Notes: a model not told the origin generated them from the sequence alone. DNA of 64,000 bases from Phaeodactylibacter sp. (GCF_022763345.1 NZ_JALEGS010000020.1:1-64000); one strand, 5' to 3'. Positions 7,678 to 17,762 are shown, counted from the stretch's first letter. Numbers and translations: made by a program.

Positions 7678-9990
7678 ATGAAGAAAGTAGTATGGTTCAT
7701 GTTACTCCTGCCCATTGCCGCAGGATTGCACGCCCAAAAGGATATCACCCTCGAGGGTATTTGGAAAGATTACGAGTATGTTGCCAAGTCTGTGCCGGGC
7801 TTTAACTTCCTGAACGATGGTAAACATTACACCCGCCTGGAAGATAATAAGGTACAGCAGTATGACATCACCACCGGTGCCCTGGTCACTACCATTTTTG
7901 ACCCGGCTACCGTTCGGGAGAATAAAGACTTTACCGGACAGGTGGATGGGTACGAATTTAGTGCCGATGAATCGAAAATGATCATCCGCAGCGGTACGGA
8001 GTCCATCTACCGGCGCTCTGTGAAGGCCAATTACTTTGTCTACGACCGGAAGGCAGGCACCCTGACCACCGTTTTTGACGAAGGCAAGCACAGCTACGCC
8101 ACTTTTAACCCGCAGGCAGACCGCGTGGCCTTCACCTATGAGAACAACCTCTATTACCGGGATTTGTCTACCGGCAATGTGACACAGGTGACTACAAATG
8201 GCGAGCAGAACAAAATCATTTACGGTTCTGCAGACTGGGTGTATGAGGAAGAATTTGGCTTCGCAAAAGCCTTCTTCTGGTCAGAAGACGGGCAACGCCT
8301 GGCCTACTACCGGTTTGATGAACAGGAGGTCCCGCAATTTACGATGACCAACTACCACGATGACCTCTATCCGGAGTATGAGACATTTAAGTACCCTAAG
8401 GTAGGGGAGCAGAACGCAGTCGTCGATATCTACATTTACGATGTGCGGCAGGCGAAGTCGCTCCCGGTGGTGCTGGGCGAGGAGAAAGACATTTACATCC
8501 CCCGCATCAAGTGGACCAAAGATTCGGACAAGCTGTGTGTTTACCGGATGAACCGCCATCAGAATCAACTGGAGCTGCTATTGGCTGATGCCCGCTCCGG
8601 TGAGACCAAGCTTTTACTGAAAGAAGAAAACGATTACTACATCGCCGAAAGCGTACTGGACAACCTGACGTTCCTGGAGGATGGCAAGCGCTTCGTCTGG
8701 AGCAGTGAGCAGGACGGCTGGCACCACATCTACCTTTACAGCATGAAAGGGAAGAAACTGGAGCAAATCACCAATGGCGAATGGGAAGTAACTGAGCTCT
8801 ATGGCGTCAACGAAGCAGAAGGCCGCATCTACTATCAGGCTGCCGACAAATCGCCTATGGAGCGTCAGGTATACAGCATCGGGCTGGATGGCAAAAACCG
8901 TCAGATCATCGCTGGTGCTTCCGGTTGGAATAGCGCTCAGTTTAGCAGTACCTACGATTATTACGTGGGGCAATTCTCCACAGTCAATGCACCGGCTACC
9001 TACACCGTGTATGACAAAAAAGGCCGCACGCTTCGGGTAATCGAAGAAAATAAAGACCTGAAGACCAAACAAATGGAATATGGTACACAGCCGGTTGAGT
9101 TTTTCAGTTTCGAAACCGCAGAGGGCGTGGAGCTCAACGGTTGGATGATCAAGCCCCGCGATTTCCGTGAAAACCGTCAGTACCCGGTCTTCATGTACCT
9201 TTACGGAGGCCCGGGCAGCCAAACGGTAACGGATTCCTGGAAAGGCATGAACTACTGGTGGTTTCAGATGCTTGCGCAGCAGGGCTATATCGTAGCAAGC
9301 GTGGACAACCGCGGTACCGGTGGGCGCGGAGAGGAATTCAAAAAAATGACGTACCAGCAGCTGGGTCACTACGAGACGATTGATCAGATTGAGGCCGCCA
9401 AGTATCTGGGCAGCCTGCCTTACGCAGATGAAAACCGTATCGGTATTTTCGGCTGGAGCTATGGCGGGTACATGTCCTCCCTCTGTGTACTAAAGGGCAA
9501 TGACGTTTTCAAAGCCGGCATTGCTGTCGCACCGGTCACCAACTGGAAGTGGTACGACACCATCTATACCGAGCGCTACATGCGGACCTACAAAGAGAAC
9601 GAGTCCGGCTACCGGGACAACTCACCGGTGTACTTTGCGGACCGTCTGAAAGGGGACTATCTGCTGGTGCATGGTATGGGGGATGACAACGTGCACTTTC
9701 AGCACACCGCCGAAATGGCGAATGCCCTGATCGCCGCGAATAAGCAGTTTGATACCTATTTCTACCCAAACCGAAATCACGGTATCTACGGCGGTAACGC
9801 CCGCCTGCACCTTTACCAGAAAATGACTGACTTTCTGGAAGAGAGCCTTGAGCCGGGCAAGAATATGATTGCCACCCGTGCCGGGCAGTCCATCCGCAAG
9901 CAGAAAATGCTGAAAGCTAATCCGAATATAAAGGTGGCCCCCGCAGAAAAAATGGCTCCCTTACAAAAACAGAAAGCAGCAGAACAGTAG
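7678..9990 (+). CDS. S9B dipeptidyl peptidase IV-type serine peptidase
   Basis: Predicted periplasmic peptidase releasing N-terminal dipeptides, 770 residues. Signal peptide 1-19 ends AGLHA-Q. The beta-propeller region carries the double-Glu motif DWVYEEEF (residues 186-193), which binds the substrate amino terminus and marks the DPP-IV subfamily. The alpha/beta-hydrolase domain has GWSYGGY with Ser594, GMGDDNVH with Asp near 669 and NRNHGIYGG with His701. A Lys-rich tail of roughly 40 residues after the catalytic domain is not part of the usual fold. Upstream TTTG (7609) and TATTTTCG (7637-7644) make a weak promoter. A hairpin follows the gene. Confidence 0.93.
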   Translation: MKKVVWFMLLLPIAAGLHAQKDITLEGIWKDYEYVAKSVPGFNFLNDGKHYTRLEDNKVQQYDITTGALVTTIFDPATVRENKDFTGQVDGYEFSADESKMIIRSGTESIYRRSVKANYFVYDRKAGTLTTVFDEGKHSYATFNPQADRVAFTYENNLYYRDLSTGNVTQVTTNGEQNKIIYGSADWVYEEEFGFAKAFFWSEDGQRLAYYRFDEQEVPQFTMTNYHDDLYPEYETFKYPKVGEQNAVVDIYIYDVRQAKSLPVVLGEEKDIYIPRIKWTKDSDKLCVYRMNRHQNQLELLLADARSGETKLLLKEENDYYIAESVLDNLTFLEDGKRFVWSSEQDGWHHIYLYSMKGKKLEQITNGEWEVTELYGVNEAEGRIYYQAADKSPMERQVYSIGLDGKNRQIIAGASGWNSAQFSSTYDYYVGQFSTVNAPATYTVYDKKGRTLRVIEENKDLKTKQMEYGTQPVEFFSFETAEGVELNGWMIKPRDFRENRQYPVFMYLYGGPGSQTVTDSWKGMNYWWFQMLAQQGYIVASVDNRGTGGRGEEFKKMTYQQLGHYETIDQIEAAKYLGSLPYADENRIGIFGWSYGGYMSSLCVLKGNDVFKAGIAVAPVTNWKWYDTIYTERYMRTYKENESGYRDNSPVYFADRLKGDYLLVHGMGDDNVHFQHTAEMANALIAANKQFDTYFYPNRNHGIYGGNARLHLYQKMTDFLEESLEPGKNMIATRAGQSIRKQKMLKANPNIKVAPAEKMAPLQKQKAAEQ

Positions 9991-10012
9991 CTGCATTAAG
10001 GATACCAACGGC

Positions 10013-10049
10013 GACTGTGCGTCATGGCTTCGTGCTGTGGCGCACAGTC
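10013..10049 (+). terminator. Hairpin after the DPP-IV gene
   Basis: GACTGTGCG (10013-10021) and CGCACAGTC (10041-10049) are perfect inverted arms. No strong T-run follows, so terminator function is only likely. Confidence 0.45.
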
Positions 10050-10116
10050 CGCTGTTAGGTGAACTATTCAGTTTTCATTGTGGTTAGACTAAGTGGACTT
10101 GTAGAAAACCGGACGA

Positions 10117-10587
10117 ATGGGCATAAGAAAGACCAAAGAACACGACGTAGAGATCATCAACCGCAAAGCAGGCTTTGAGTATCGCTTTCTGGATACTTTT
10201 GAGGCAGGTATCATGCTGCACGGTACGGAAGTAAAGTCGATTCGGAAGGGCAATGCCAATTTGCGGGATGCCTACTGCTTTTTCAGGAAAGGGGAGCTGT
10301 ATATCAAAAGCCTTTTTATTGCGGAGTATGAGCACGGCAATATGTTTAATCACGAGTCCCGCCGTACCCGAAAACTACTGCTTAAACGCCGGGAGCTGGG
10401 CAAACTGGAAAAGCAGCTCAAGGAAAAAGGGCTGACGATTGTCCCGGTGCGCCTGTACATCAACGAGCGCGGGCTGGCTAAACTGGAAATAGCGCTGGCT
10501 CAGGGTAAGAAGGTCTACGATAAGCGGGATTCCATCAAGCAGAAAGATGTGAAACGGGATCTGGACCGGATCAAGAAAATGTACTAG
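10117..10587 (+). CDS. smpB: SsrA-binding protein SmpB
   Basis: 156-residue tmRNA-binding protein of trans-translation. It carries the OB-fold family landmarks: NRKAGFEYRFLDTFEAGI, LHGTEVKSIRKGNANLRDAY, and the Lys/Arg-rich tail KVYDKRDSIKQKDVKRDLDR that enters the ribosomal decoding site. Length and order are standard. It stands alone between the DPP-IV gene and a convergent regulator. Confidence 0.97.
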   Translation: MGIRKTKEHDVEIINRKAGFEYRFLDTFEAGIMLHGTEVKSIRKGNANLRDAYCFFRKGELYIKSLFIAEYEHGNMFNHESRRTRKLLLKRRELGKLEKQLKEKGLTIVPVRLYINERGLAKLEIALAQGKKVYDKRDSIKQKDVKRDLDRIKKMY

Positions 10588-10607
10588 CAGGCCTTCCGAA
10601 ACCTATT

Positions 10608-11282
10608 CTAAGGCTTACCCACTTCCTTTTGTACAAAAAGATGCTGACTCACTTTCTTTGTGAGTAGCTGTTCCCGGTCTGCTCCAATTCGTACTCTCAC
10701 CGATTCATCGTACTCAAAGCATTCCAGGATTTCCACCTGCGTACCCAGTATCAGCTGCATGCGGTCGAGGTACTGGAGAAAGCCCGAGGTGTGGTCGTTT
10801 ACGCCCACAATGGCGCCTTTGTCTCCTGGTTTCATCTCATTGAGCAGGACCTGGCTGCGCTGTGCGAAATTGCCATCGGCATCCGGTATGGGGTCGCCGT
10901 GGGGGTCAAATTTGGGTAGCCCCAGGTGGGCATCGAGGCGCTCTACCAGCTTAGGCGATTTGATATGTTCGAGTTGTTCGGCGATTTCATGCACCTCATC
11001 CCAAGAGAAAGAGAGCTTATCTACCAGGAAAACCTCCCAAAGGCGGTGCTTTCGGATGAGGTGGGTGGCGATACGCTGGCCCTTGTCGGTCAAGGTGGCC
11101 CCCTTATAGCGTTCGTAGTGGATGAGGTCTTTATCAGAGAGGCGTTTGACCATATCTGTGACCGAGGCTGCACTCGTACTCATCTCTTTAGCAATAGCAT
11201 TCGTGCTGGCCGCTTTATTCCTGCGCTCAGAAATTTTGAAAATGGCCTTCAGATAGTTTTCTTCCGTGTGTGATATTTCCAT
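10608..11282 (-). CDS. DtxR/MntR-family metal-dependent transcriptional regulator
   Basis: Predicted Fe2+ or Mn2+ sensing repressor, 224 residues from ATG 11282; an in-frame TTG at 11312 is less likely. The N-terminal winged helix (MEISHTEENYLKAIF, then STSAASVTDMVKRLSDKDLI) binds DNA. The dimerisation and metal-binding domain follows (HRLWEVFLVDKLSFSWDEVHEIAEQLEH, cited in part: HRLWEVFL and EVHEIAEQLEH). The C-terminal SH3-like FeoA domain (GDKGAIVGVND onward) completes a three-domain DtxR-type protein. No metal transporter adjoins it. It is convergent with smpB, 20 bases apart. Confidence 0.9.
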   Translation of the reverse strand: MEISHTEENYLKAIFKISERRNKAASTNAIAKEMSTSAASVTDMVKRLSDKDLIHYERYKGATLTDKGQRIATHLIRKHRLWEVFLVDKLSFSWDEVHEIAEQLEHIKSPKLVERLDAHLGLPKFDPHGDPIPDADGNFAQRSQVLLNEMKPGDKGAIVGVNDHTSGFLQYLDRMQLILGTQVEILECFEYDESVRVRIGADREQLLTKKVSQHLFVQKEVGKP

Positions 11283-11475
11283 ATTGGTTAAGAGCTGTCG
11301 GTATTGAAACAATCCAAACGGAATACCGTTGATGCTTATCGGGCTTGGACGTAAAATAAGGAGCCACTGTCTGTGTTCGGTACTAATGCTGCTGAAGCGG
11401 AAATTTTAACAGCAGACTGGTTTAACAGCAAGTTCATATTTGTATATTGCACATTTCAACTTTCCCGGCGGCTTT

Positions 11476-12840
11476 ATGAAAAATAAGAGAAATTGGCGAC
11501 TTCTGCTAGCATCACTGCTCTTTTCAGGGCTGGCTTTTGCATTTTCCGACCCCTTTAATACCCCGCCGATATTTCTTGCGCCTCAGGATGGCACCATAGA
11601 AGTTCTTACAGAACAGCCTTTTGAGCTGGACATTGAAGTGGAGGATATCGATAACGATATTGTGAATATCCGGGCAGAACATCTGCCGGACTGGATCACC
11701 TTCGACCCCTACCTGCTTCAACTGTACGGGCAGCCTACGCGGCTGGACCGCGGGACCTACTACATCACCATCAAAGCTGATGATGGGCGGGAAATACGCT
11801 CTAAGCGATTGGAGCTCGAAGTAAAATACGGGCATACGGCTCAGCAACACCTCGAAGAAACGGTCCGGACCACTTGTCAGGAGCGGCTTGCTAATCTCAA
11901 GGGCGTTTCCGCCGCAGTGATCGGGCCGGAGGGTCAGTTGTCTACTGTGGTCCACGGGCACAGCGATGCTGCTCGCCGGCAGCTGCTTGATCCTAATCAT
12001 CGTTTCAGAGTGGCAAGCATCACCAAGCTATTTACGGCTACGCTCATAATGCGGCTGGTAGAGTTTGGCTATTTTGAGTTGGATGACCGCCTGACGGAGC
12101 ACCTTGAGGTACCGGGCTTGCCCAATGGCAGCAGCATTACGATCCGGCAACTGCTTAGCCATACCGCAGGTGTCATTGACCACCTCAACCACCCTTCCTT
12201 TTACCGGGGCAACTGGAAATACCGGACCTGGGATGAAAAAGATATCTACCGCTTTGCGGCAGTCCGAAGCCCCCGGTTTTCGCCCGGGCAGGGGTACGAC
12301 TATTCTAATACCGGATTTTACCTGCTTGGAGCGCTGGCGGAGACCGTACTGGAAAAGCCACTGAAAGATGCCTTCCGGGAATACATCTTTACGCCGGCCG
12401 GGCTCAATCAAACGATTTACGATGACTTTAGCGACCGGCGCCATCGCATTGACAGCCTGGCAGATAACGGCCGGGCTTACGAATATCACCTCTCGGCAGT
12501 TGGTGCAGCGGGTGCTATCGTAGCCACACCGGCAGATGTCGCACGTTTTGGGCATGCACTTTTCAAAGGCAAACTGGTTAGTGCACAATCCCTGGAGCTT
12601 ATGCAGCAGGACCTGGGTTACGAACAAGGTGGTGACCACTACGGGCTGGGTATGCGCATGTGGGACGATCACGGGATCAAACACTTCGGGCATACGGGTG
12701 CCCTGATGGGCTACCGCTCTATTCTCATGTACCTGCCGGAATACGAAACGACAATAGCCCTGTCCACCCACCATAGTCACTACCGCTGGTATGATCTGGT
12801 GAATGATGTGTTGTTGGAAATGGCGGATTACTATAGGTAG
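11476..12840 (+). CDS. Secreted serine beta-lactamase-like hydrolase with putative Ig domain
   Basis: 454 residues from ATG 11476, chosen because a signal peptide (LLLASLLFSGLAFA) starts there. Residues about 30-115 form a putative-Ig/cadherin-like domain (TEQPFELDIEVEDIDND, ITIKADDGREI). The rest is a class C beta-lactamase/DD-peptidase fold: SITKLF supplies the SxxK nucleophile, YSNTG the YxN motif and HFGHTGALMG the HTG third motif. It probably hydrolyses an ester or D-peptide outside the cytoplasm; antibiotic resistance is not implied. The Ig-like domain fused to this fold is less common. Confidence 0.88.
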   Translation: MKNKRNWRLLLASLLFSGLAFAFSDPFNTPPIFLAPQDGTIEVLTEQPFELDIEVEDIDNDIVNIRAEHLPDWITFDPYLLQLYGQPTRLDRGTYYITIKADDGREIRSKRLELEVKYGHTAQQHLEETVRTTCQERLANLKGVSAAVIGPEGQLSTVVHGHSDAARRQLLDPNHRFRVASITKLFTATLIMRLVEFGYFELDDRLTEHLEVPGLPNGSSITIRQLLSHTAGVIDHLNHPSFYRGNWKYRTWDEKDIYRFAAVRSPRFSPGQGYDYSNTGFYLLGALAETVLEKPLKDAFREYIFTPAGLNQTIYDDFSDRRHRIDSLADNGRAYEYHLSAVGAAGAIVATPADVARFGHALFKGKLVSAQSLELMQQDLGYEQGGDHYGLGMRMWDDHGIKHFGHTGALMGYRSILMYLPEYETTIALSTHHSHYRWYDLVNDVLLEMADYYR

Positions 12841-12908
12841 CAGTAAGGCCTTAACAAAACAACATTGTGTTATTGTTGGCGTTTTACTGTCAAACAACCC
12901 CTTCGATC

Positions 12909-13631
12909 ATGCAAATTAGCACGCTCATCTTTGCTCTGGTCGGTCTGTTAGCCCTTCCGTTATCAGCGCAGTACCACAGTCCTTTCTCCATTTCAGCAGG
13001 CGCGTATCTCAGTATCGGCTCTTGGAGTCGAGAATCCGACTATGGCCCTGATGCCGCTAAGCAACTGCCAAGTCTTGAAGATGGCCCCGGGGTACAGGTT
13101 GCTGGCAGGTGGTTGCCCATGGGTAAATCTCTTGGAGTGTCTGTAATGGTGGGTTTTCAGCCCGCTCCGGCAGCAGTCGGGGATATGTATGACAGGCTTG
13201 CTCAGGTTAGGCATGAGGCGGTTTCCAATGCAGGTAGTGATTGGTGGCTTCTGGGCGGCCCAACTCTTCTGCTAAGAGAAGGCCCCAATGGTGACCGGGT
13301 CTTTTTTAATCTGCTTGGCGGTTATCGTCAGGTTAGAATGGAGGATATTACTGAAACGTTTATTAGCTTATCAGACCTGAAGTACCGGGAGAACCTCTAT
13401 CGGTTCACAGGCGAAGGAGGGTGGATGATTATGCCAGGAATCTGCGCAGAAGCCCCCCTCTTTGGTCCAGTCAGTTTGCAGGTCTCTGCTAATTACACCT
13501 ACGCCGAAGTAAAACAGCGGGTAGAGCGGTTAAATGTTTTTGGACCGACAAGGCCCTCGGTATATCCTCAACAATTGACGCTCCGGCAGCATGCATTTTT
13601 TGGGACACTTGGCTTTACGGTTGAACTTTAA
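12909..13631 (+). CDS. Putative outer-membrane barrel protein
   Basis: Not recognised by name. 240 residues from ATG 12909 with signal peptide ISTLIFALVGLLALPLSAQ. The rest alternates short beta strands and turns with many aromatic and Gly residues and ends LRQHAFFGTLGFTVEL, typical of outer-membrane beta-barrels. It is followed after ten bases by a lipoprotein gene, so the two probably form an operon. Confidence 0.65.
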   Translation: MQISTLIFALVGLLALPLSAQYHSPFSISAGAYLSIGSWSRESDYGPDAAKQLPSLEDGPGVQVAGRWLPMGKSLGVSVMVGFQPAPAAVGDMYDRLAQVRHEAVSNAGSDWWLLGGPTLLLREGPNGDRVFFNLLGGYRQVRMEDITETFISLSDLKYRENLYRFTGEGGWMIMPGICAEAPLFGPVSLQVSANYTYAEVKQRVERLNVFGPTRPSVYPQQLTLRQHAFFGTLGFTVEL

Positions 13632-13641
13632 AAACTTGATT

Positions 13642-14232
13642 ATGCGACATTTCGTTTCTTGCCTGCTCCTTGTCCTGATCGGATCGGGGTGCGTTCAACT
13701 TACTACTGACTACGATAGTACCTCGTATCCATCAGAAGAAGACTTTCTTGCTAATGACACCATCGCCTTTTTTCTCAATGATTTTCTGTGGCTGCCTCTT
13801 GGGAACACATCCGGATTCAAGGGATGGTCTGCTGGTAGCCCGAATACCTTTCAGTATCAGGCAAGTTATGATTCCACTGAAAATACCTATAGTTTTCGCC
13901 TCTTCCCATTTATGAACATTCGATATGAAGGGGAAAGAATTTTCAGTCAAAGCATGGATACGGAGATACTTAATGTCCCTGAGGAAGTGGTCCGGGAAGG
14001 GGGGACTGTGTTATTAGACGGAGCTGAAGGGCGGATGATGCAACTGGATGATGCAGTCAGAAATGAGGGATATTTGAATACCGAAACCCATACAGTACGG
14101 GTACTATTTCTCCCAATTGACCCTGCCACTAACCGGGTGGAAGCTCTATTTGATGGAGAAGTTGTTGCCCGCTTTGATGATGCTGACGTCTTTACAGTAA
14201 GAGACGGGCGTGTCACTATGTTTGTAGAATAA
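13642..14232 (+). CDS. Hypothetical lipoprotein
   Basis: 196 residues from ATG 13642, which gives a signal peptide with lipobox LIGSGC at about residue 17. The mature part is beta-rich and contains repeated aromatic strands such as NTYSFRLFPFMNIRYEG. It resembles the small Bacteroidota lipoproteins of unknown function that begin with a Thr/Asp/Ser-rich linker. It lies ten bases after the barrel gene and before a shared terminator hairpin. Confidence 0.7.
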   Translation: MRHFVSCLLLVLIGSGCVQLTTDYDSTSYPSEEDFLANDTIAFFLNDFLWLPLGNTSGFKGWSAGSPNTFQYQASYDSTENTYSFRLFPFMNIRYEGERIFSQSMDTEILNVPEEVVREGGTVLLDGAEGRMMQLDDAVRNEGYLNTETHTVRVLFLPIDPATNRVEALFDGEVVARFDDADVFTVRDGRVTMFVE

Positions 14233-14235
14233 GGT

Positions 14236-14273
14236 TGACTGCGGAACCCGAACGTACTCAGGCTCCGCAGTCA
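14236..14273. terminator. Bidirectional terminator hairpin
   Basis: TGACTGCGGA (14236-14245) and TCCGCAGTCA (14264-14273) are perfect 10-bp arms between two convergent genes. Confidence 0.6.
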
Positions 14274-14283
14274 GGGATTAAAC

Positions 14284-16389
14284 TTACTCTTCCATACCGA
14301 GCTCCCGCATCATAAACCGGTAACGGTGTTCGTAATAATCAATCAACTGATCCGTTGACTGCCCGGAACCGTGCCCGCTATCGTAATTGATGTAAAGCAG
14401 AATCGGGTTTTCCTGCCCCAGGTTATTTTGCAGGGCCGCGGCAAACTTTTTGGCATGCAATGGGTCGACCCGGGAGTCATTCTCGCCCGCCGTTACCATC
14501 ATCGTAGGATGGTCTACGCCCATACGGATGTTGTGGTAAGGCGAGTAGCGCAGGATATTTTGGAAATCTTCCTTTTTGTCCGGATCGCCATATTCCGGAA
14601 TCCAGTACCGGGCAATCAGGAATTTGTGAAAGCGGATCATATCCAGCAGCGGTACGCCACAGATGGCGGCTTTAAAAAGGTCAGGCCGCTGTGTTACTAC
14701 AGCTCCCACCAGCAGGCCCCCATTACTTCCCCCTTCAATGCCCAGCTTTTCAGTGCTTGTGTAGCCTTCTTTGATCAGGTACTCTCCAGCTGAAATAAAG
14801 TCATCAAAGGTATTCTGCTTTTTGAAGAGCATGCCGTCTTCGTGCCATTGCTCCCCGTACTCGTCACCGCCCCGCAGGCCAGCGTGCGCAAACACTCCGC
14901 CCCGGTTGATAAACATCGCCCGCATGCCAATAAAGGAGGGTGAAATACCGATATTGAACCCGCCGTACCCGTAGAGGACCGTTGGGTTGTTCCCATCAAG
15001 CTCCAACCCTTTTTTGTGGACCAGGAACAGCGGTACTTTGGTGCCATCTTTGGAGGGGTAGAATACAATCTTAGCTTCAATCTCATCCGTGTTGATGGGC
15101 ACTTCCTGCTTGTAGTATAATTCCCAGTTCAGTTGCTTTTTGTCCAGGTCCTCCGGATCAAGGCGGTAAATTTGGTAAGGGCTGGTGAAGGTACTGAGCC
15201 CCACGAAAATGGCATTCACATCGCGGTTGTAGCTTACGGATGCGACGTTGCCCACCTCTGGGGCAGGAATCTCTTTGATCTTTTTACCCTTGAGGTCACG
15301 AAGCACCATCCGGCTAAGGACGTCTTTCTTTTCTACGGTGATCAGGTAGTCGTCAGTGACGGCATAGCTCTCCAGCACGATGTCTTCCCGTTCCGGCACA
15401 AGCGTAGCCCAATGCTCAAAGCCCGGCTTTTTTTGATCCGCGACCATAAGCTTGAAGTTGGGCGCTTCATGGTTGGTGTAGAAGTAGATTTTGCCATCAA
15501 TGGCGTAAGGGGAAACCCGGAATTTTTGGTTGGCGTAGATTTCCACCGGCTCGTTGTCGGAGCCCGTCTGCTTCATGCGCAGGGAATGGGTGGCGTAAAA
15601 GTCGCCCTCGCTGTAGAAGGTCAGGTCAGCATAGCGGGCATCGCTCACGCTCGCTGTATTTTTGGAATCTTCAGGCACGAGCAGGGTGACATCCTCAGAG
15701 CGGTCACTGCCGATCTTGTGAAGGCGTACTTCGATAGGCTTTTGCGCATCGATCATCTCCTGCGTTCGCACCCAGATGTAGGCGTGTTGCTCGTCCTTCG
15801 TCCAGGAAAAAGCACGCAACCCCTCGACGGGGTCGCCAAGCACTTTGCCCGTCTGCGTATCAATGATGTAATAGGTGCTGATCTCCGCCCCCTTGGATTG
15901 CATGCCTACAGCTACCCGGCTGCCATCCTCTGTGAAGCTGCGGCCCGAAAGGGAGGATTTACCGGAAGGATCAATCGCTTCCGGGTCGAAGAGCAGGAGT
16001 TCTTTCCCATCGATAAGGGTATACAGCTTAGACTGCTTTTCGCCCTTTTTGCGGCGGGTGAAAAACTGCCGGTCGGCCACGAGTTGCATGGGGCTCTCAA
16101 TATCCCGGTCAATGTAAGCCTGTATCTCCTCCCGGAGCCCGGGGATAGGGGGGCATTCCGTGTCGATGTAATTCAGGGTGGCATCGTGCTGTGCCCGTGT
16201 CCATTTTTGGACCTCCGGGTCCGTTTTGTCTTCCAGCCAGCGGTAAGGGTCTGTAAGTCGGTAGCCATGCAGGGTATCTGTTACCGGCCGTGATTCTGTG
16301 TGTGGAAAAATGAATTGAGCTTGCGTCTGTTTCATACCTGCAAAGGTAAAGAGAAACAGCAAAGCGACTTGCAGATTGATCAGCTTCAT
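14284..16389 (-). CDS. S9A prolyl oligopeptidase
   Basis: 701 residues from ATG 16389; an upstream in-frame ATG exists but the signal peptide MKLINLQVALLFLFTFAGM starts here. Domains: N-terminal cap segment with LTDPYRWLEDKTDPEVQKW, seven-bladed propeller, then the catalytic domain. GIEGGSNGGLLVGA holds the nucleophile Ser, TAGENDSRVDPLH the Asp and YDSGHGSG the His. It would cleave peptides after proline. The signal peptide predicts a periplasmic enzyme. A second S9 peptidase (DPP-IV type) lies 4 kb upstream on the other strand, so proline-containing peptides seem an important substrate. Confidence 0.94.
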   Translation of the reverse strand: MKLINLQVALLFLFTFAGMKQTQAQFIFPHTESRPVTDTLHGYRLTDPYRWLEDKTDPEVQKWTRAQHDATLNYIDTECPPIPGLREEIQAYIDRDIESPMQLVADRQFFTRRKKGEKQSKLYTLIDGKELLLFDPEAIDPSGKSSLSGRSFTEDGSRVAVGMQSKGAEISTYYIIDTQTGKVLGDPVEGLRAFSWTKDEQHAYIWVRTQEMIDAQKPIEVRLHKIGSDRSEDVTLLVPEDSKNTASVSDARYADLTFYSEGDFYATHSLRMKQTGSDNEPVEIYANQKFRVSPYAIDGKIYFYTNHEAPNFKLMVADQKKPGFEHWATLVPEREDIVLESYAVTDDYLITVEKKDVLSRMVLRDLKGKKIKEIPAPEVGNVASVSYNRDVNAIFVGLSTFTSPYQIYRLDPEDLDKKQLNWELYYKQEVPINTDEIEAKIVFYPSKDGTKVPLFLVHKKGLELDGNNPTVLYGYGGFNIGISPSFIGMRAMFINRGGVFAHAGLRGGDEYGEQWHEDGMLFKKQNTFDDFISAGEYLIKEGYTSTEKLGIEGGSNGGLLVGAVVTQRPDLFKAAICGVPLLDMIRFHKFLIARYWIPEYGDPDKKEDFQNILRYSPYHNIRMGVDHPTMMVTAGENDSRVDPLHAKKFAAALQNNLGQENPILLYINYDSGHGSGQSTDQLIDYYEHRYRFMMRELGMEE

Positions 16390-16547
16390 ATTGAGCGTCG
16401 TGGTTTTGCAGGCAATATACGGCAAAGGAGGGGTTCAAAATTGCAAAAAGGCTTGCTCCTGCCCGTTACCGGACAAGAACAAACCTTTCTTGCAGGGCGA
16501 GCAAAGGCGGTTCGCTCCAGCCCTGCCCCTAATCGGCAATCATAAAT

Positions 16548-16793
16548 TTATAAGCTATAGTCTTCTAAGCTTCTTACCGGTGGACGCCGCTTTACGGAGT
16601 GGTCCGGAGTGGAATCAAACCCTTCCCGTTGTGCCGTAGAGTATAGTTCGAATATCCAGGCAGCACCGCCCAGGAATATCAGGTTGCCAATAATGCCTAA
16701 GTGCCCGGTCAGGGTAAGCGCCAGCCATATACCAATGACAGCTACGCTGATGACCGCAAAAATTGCTCGGAATGCTTTGGTTTGGGTGCGCAT
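16548..16793 (-). CDS. Small two-helix membrane protein
   Basis: Unrecognised 81-residue protein with two hydrophobic segments (about 9-28 and 32-50) separated by a short Gly/His loop, then a polar tail PDHSVKRRPPVRSLEDYSL. A stem-loop lies just beyond its stop (around 16445-16495). The segment spacing is like small inner-membrane proteins of the DUF2892 sort, but no motif confirms it. Confidence 0.55.
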   Translation of the reverse strand: MRTQTKAFRAIFAVISVAVIGIWLALTLTGHLGIIGNLIFLGGAAWIFELYSTAQREGFDSTPDHSVKRRPPVRSLEDYSL

Positions 16794-16891
16794 AACTGTA
16801 AATTTTTAATTCAGTTTCAAGGTATAGTAATCCACAGGTCGGCGCTATGATTTTGGCTACTTTGGGTGATGAGAAAAGTCATTCTGCTACC

Positions 16892-17686
16892 TCACTCTGG
16901 CCGTGCTTCACTGCCCGCCAAAATTCCTCCGTCAATGTGCAGTTCCGTGCCGGTAACGTACTTTGATTCATCAGTAGCGAGGTAGAGCGCAGCATAAGCC
17001 ACATCCTCCGGCTCACCGAATTTACCGAGGGGAATGCCTGCCTCCACATTTTTTATGATTTGCGCCCTTTGTTCCCCTTCGCCGAGCATAGCGTCCCACA
17101 TAGGGGTCATAATGGCGGCCGGGTGGATGCTGTTGCAGCGGATACCGTATCCTTTTTCTGCACAGTACAGGGCTACGCTCTTGGTGTGGTTGCGCACCGC
17201 AGCTTTGCTCGACGCATAGGCCACAGCACCCGGTATTCCCACAATCCCACTGCGGGAGGAGATATTGATGATGCTGCCTCCGCTTGCTTTCATCAACCCA
17301 ATACCGTATTTGCAGCCCAGCATAGTGCCTGTGCTGTTCACCCGGTGCACGGTGTCCCAGGTGCTTAAGTCAGCATGCTCGGGGTCGAAAGGGCCGGGCG
17401 CTTCCAGAAAACCGGTGATGCCAGCGTTGTTGACAAGAACTTGCAGCGAGCCGAAGTGCTGCCGGATATAATGGTCTGCTGCCTGCCAGTCCGCTTCTTC
17501 CCCAACATCAAGGTGGAGGTAGTGCGCCCGCTCGCCCAGTTGATCAGCAATGGCCTGCCCTTCTTCATCGCGTATGTCTGTGAGCAATACCGTGGCGCCT
17601 TCCGCGTGGAAAACGGTAGCGATGGCTTTACCGATGCCCCGGGCGGCACCGGTGATGAGGGTGGTTTTATGCTTTAGTCGTGCCAT
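16892..17686 (-). CDS. Short-chain dehydrogenase/reductase
   Basis: 264-residue classical SDR using NAD(P). The Rossmann motif is GAARGIG (13-19), NNAG is at 86-89, the catalytic Ser lies in NISSRSG (141-147) and Tyr157/Lys161 form YASSK. DIRD at the end of beta-2 (residues 37-40) puts an Asp where NAD-preferring enzymes have one. The C-terminus [12 protein letters not shown] is standard. Substrate unknown. The -7 element TATCTTTG ends about ten bases before the ATG, so the mRNA should have almost no leader. Confidence 0.93.
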   Translation of the reverse strand: MARLKHKTTLITGAARGIGKAIATVFHAEGATVLLTDIRDEEGQAIADQLGERAHYLHLDVGEEADWQAADHYIRQHFGSLQVLVNNAGITGFLEAPGPFDPEHADLSTWDTVHRVNSTGTMLGCKYGIGLMKASGGSIINISSRSGIVGIPGAVAYASSKAAVRNHTKSVALYCAEKGYGIRCNSIHPAAIMTPMWDAMLGEGEQRAQIIKNVEAGIPLGKFGEPEDVAYAALYLATDESKYVTGTELHIDGGILAGSEARPE

Positions 17687-17696
17687 ATTTTTTCTT

Positions 17697-17704
17697 CAAA
17701 GATA
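17697..17704 (-). promoter_or_regulatory. -7 element of the SDR gene
   Basis: Reading leftward, TATCTTTG is an exact TANNTTTG match. Transcription is expected within about five bases of ATG 17686. No TTTG partner was found at the usual distance. Confidence 0.5.
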
Positions 17705-17762
17705 GCGGAGATACCTTTTAGGGGCGTTCGAAAATGAAAAACCGTACATCCTCTGCAAGGCT

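Noticed and set aside
15133..16293. 386-codon open frame antisense to the prolyl oligopeptidase
   Set aside because: The opposite strand encodes a complete, well-conserved peptidase; the frame is a codon-bias shadow.
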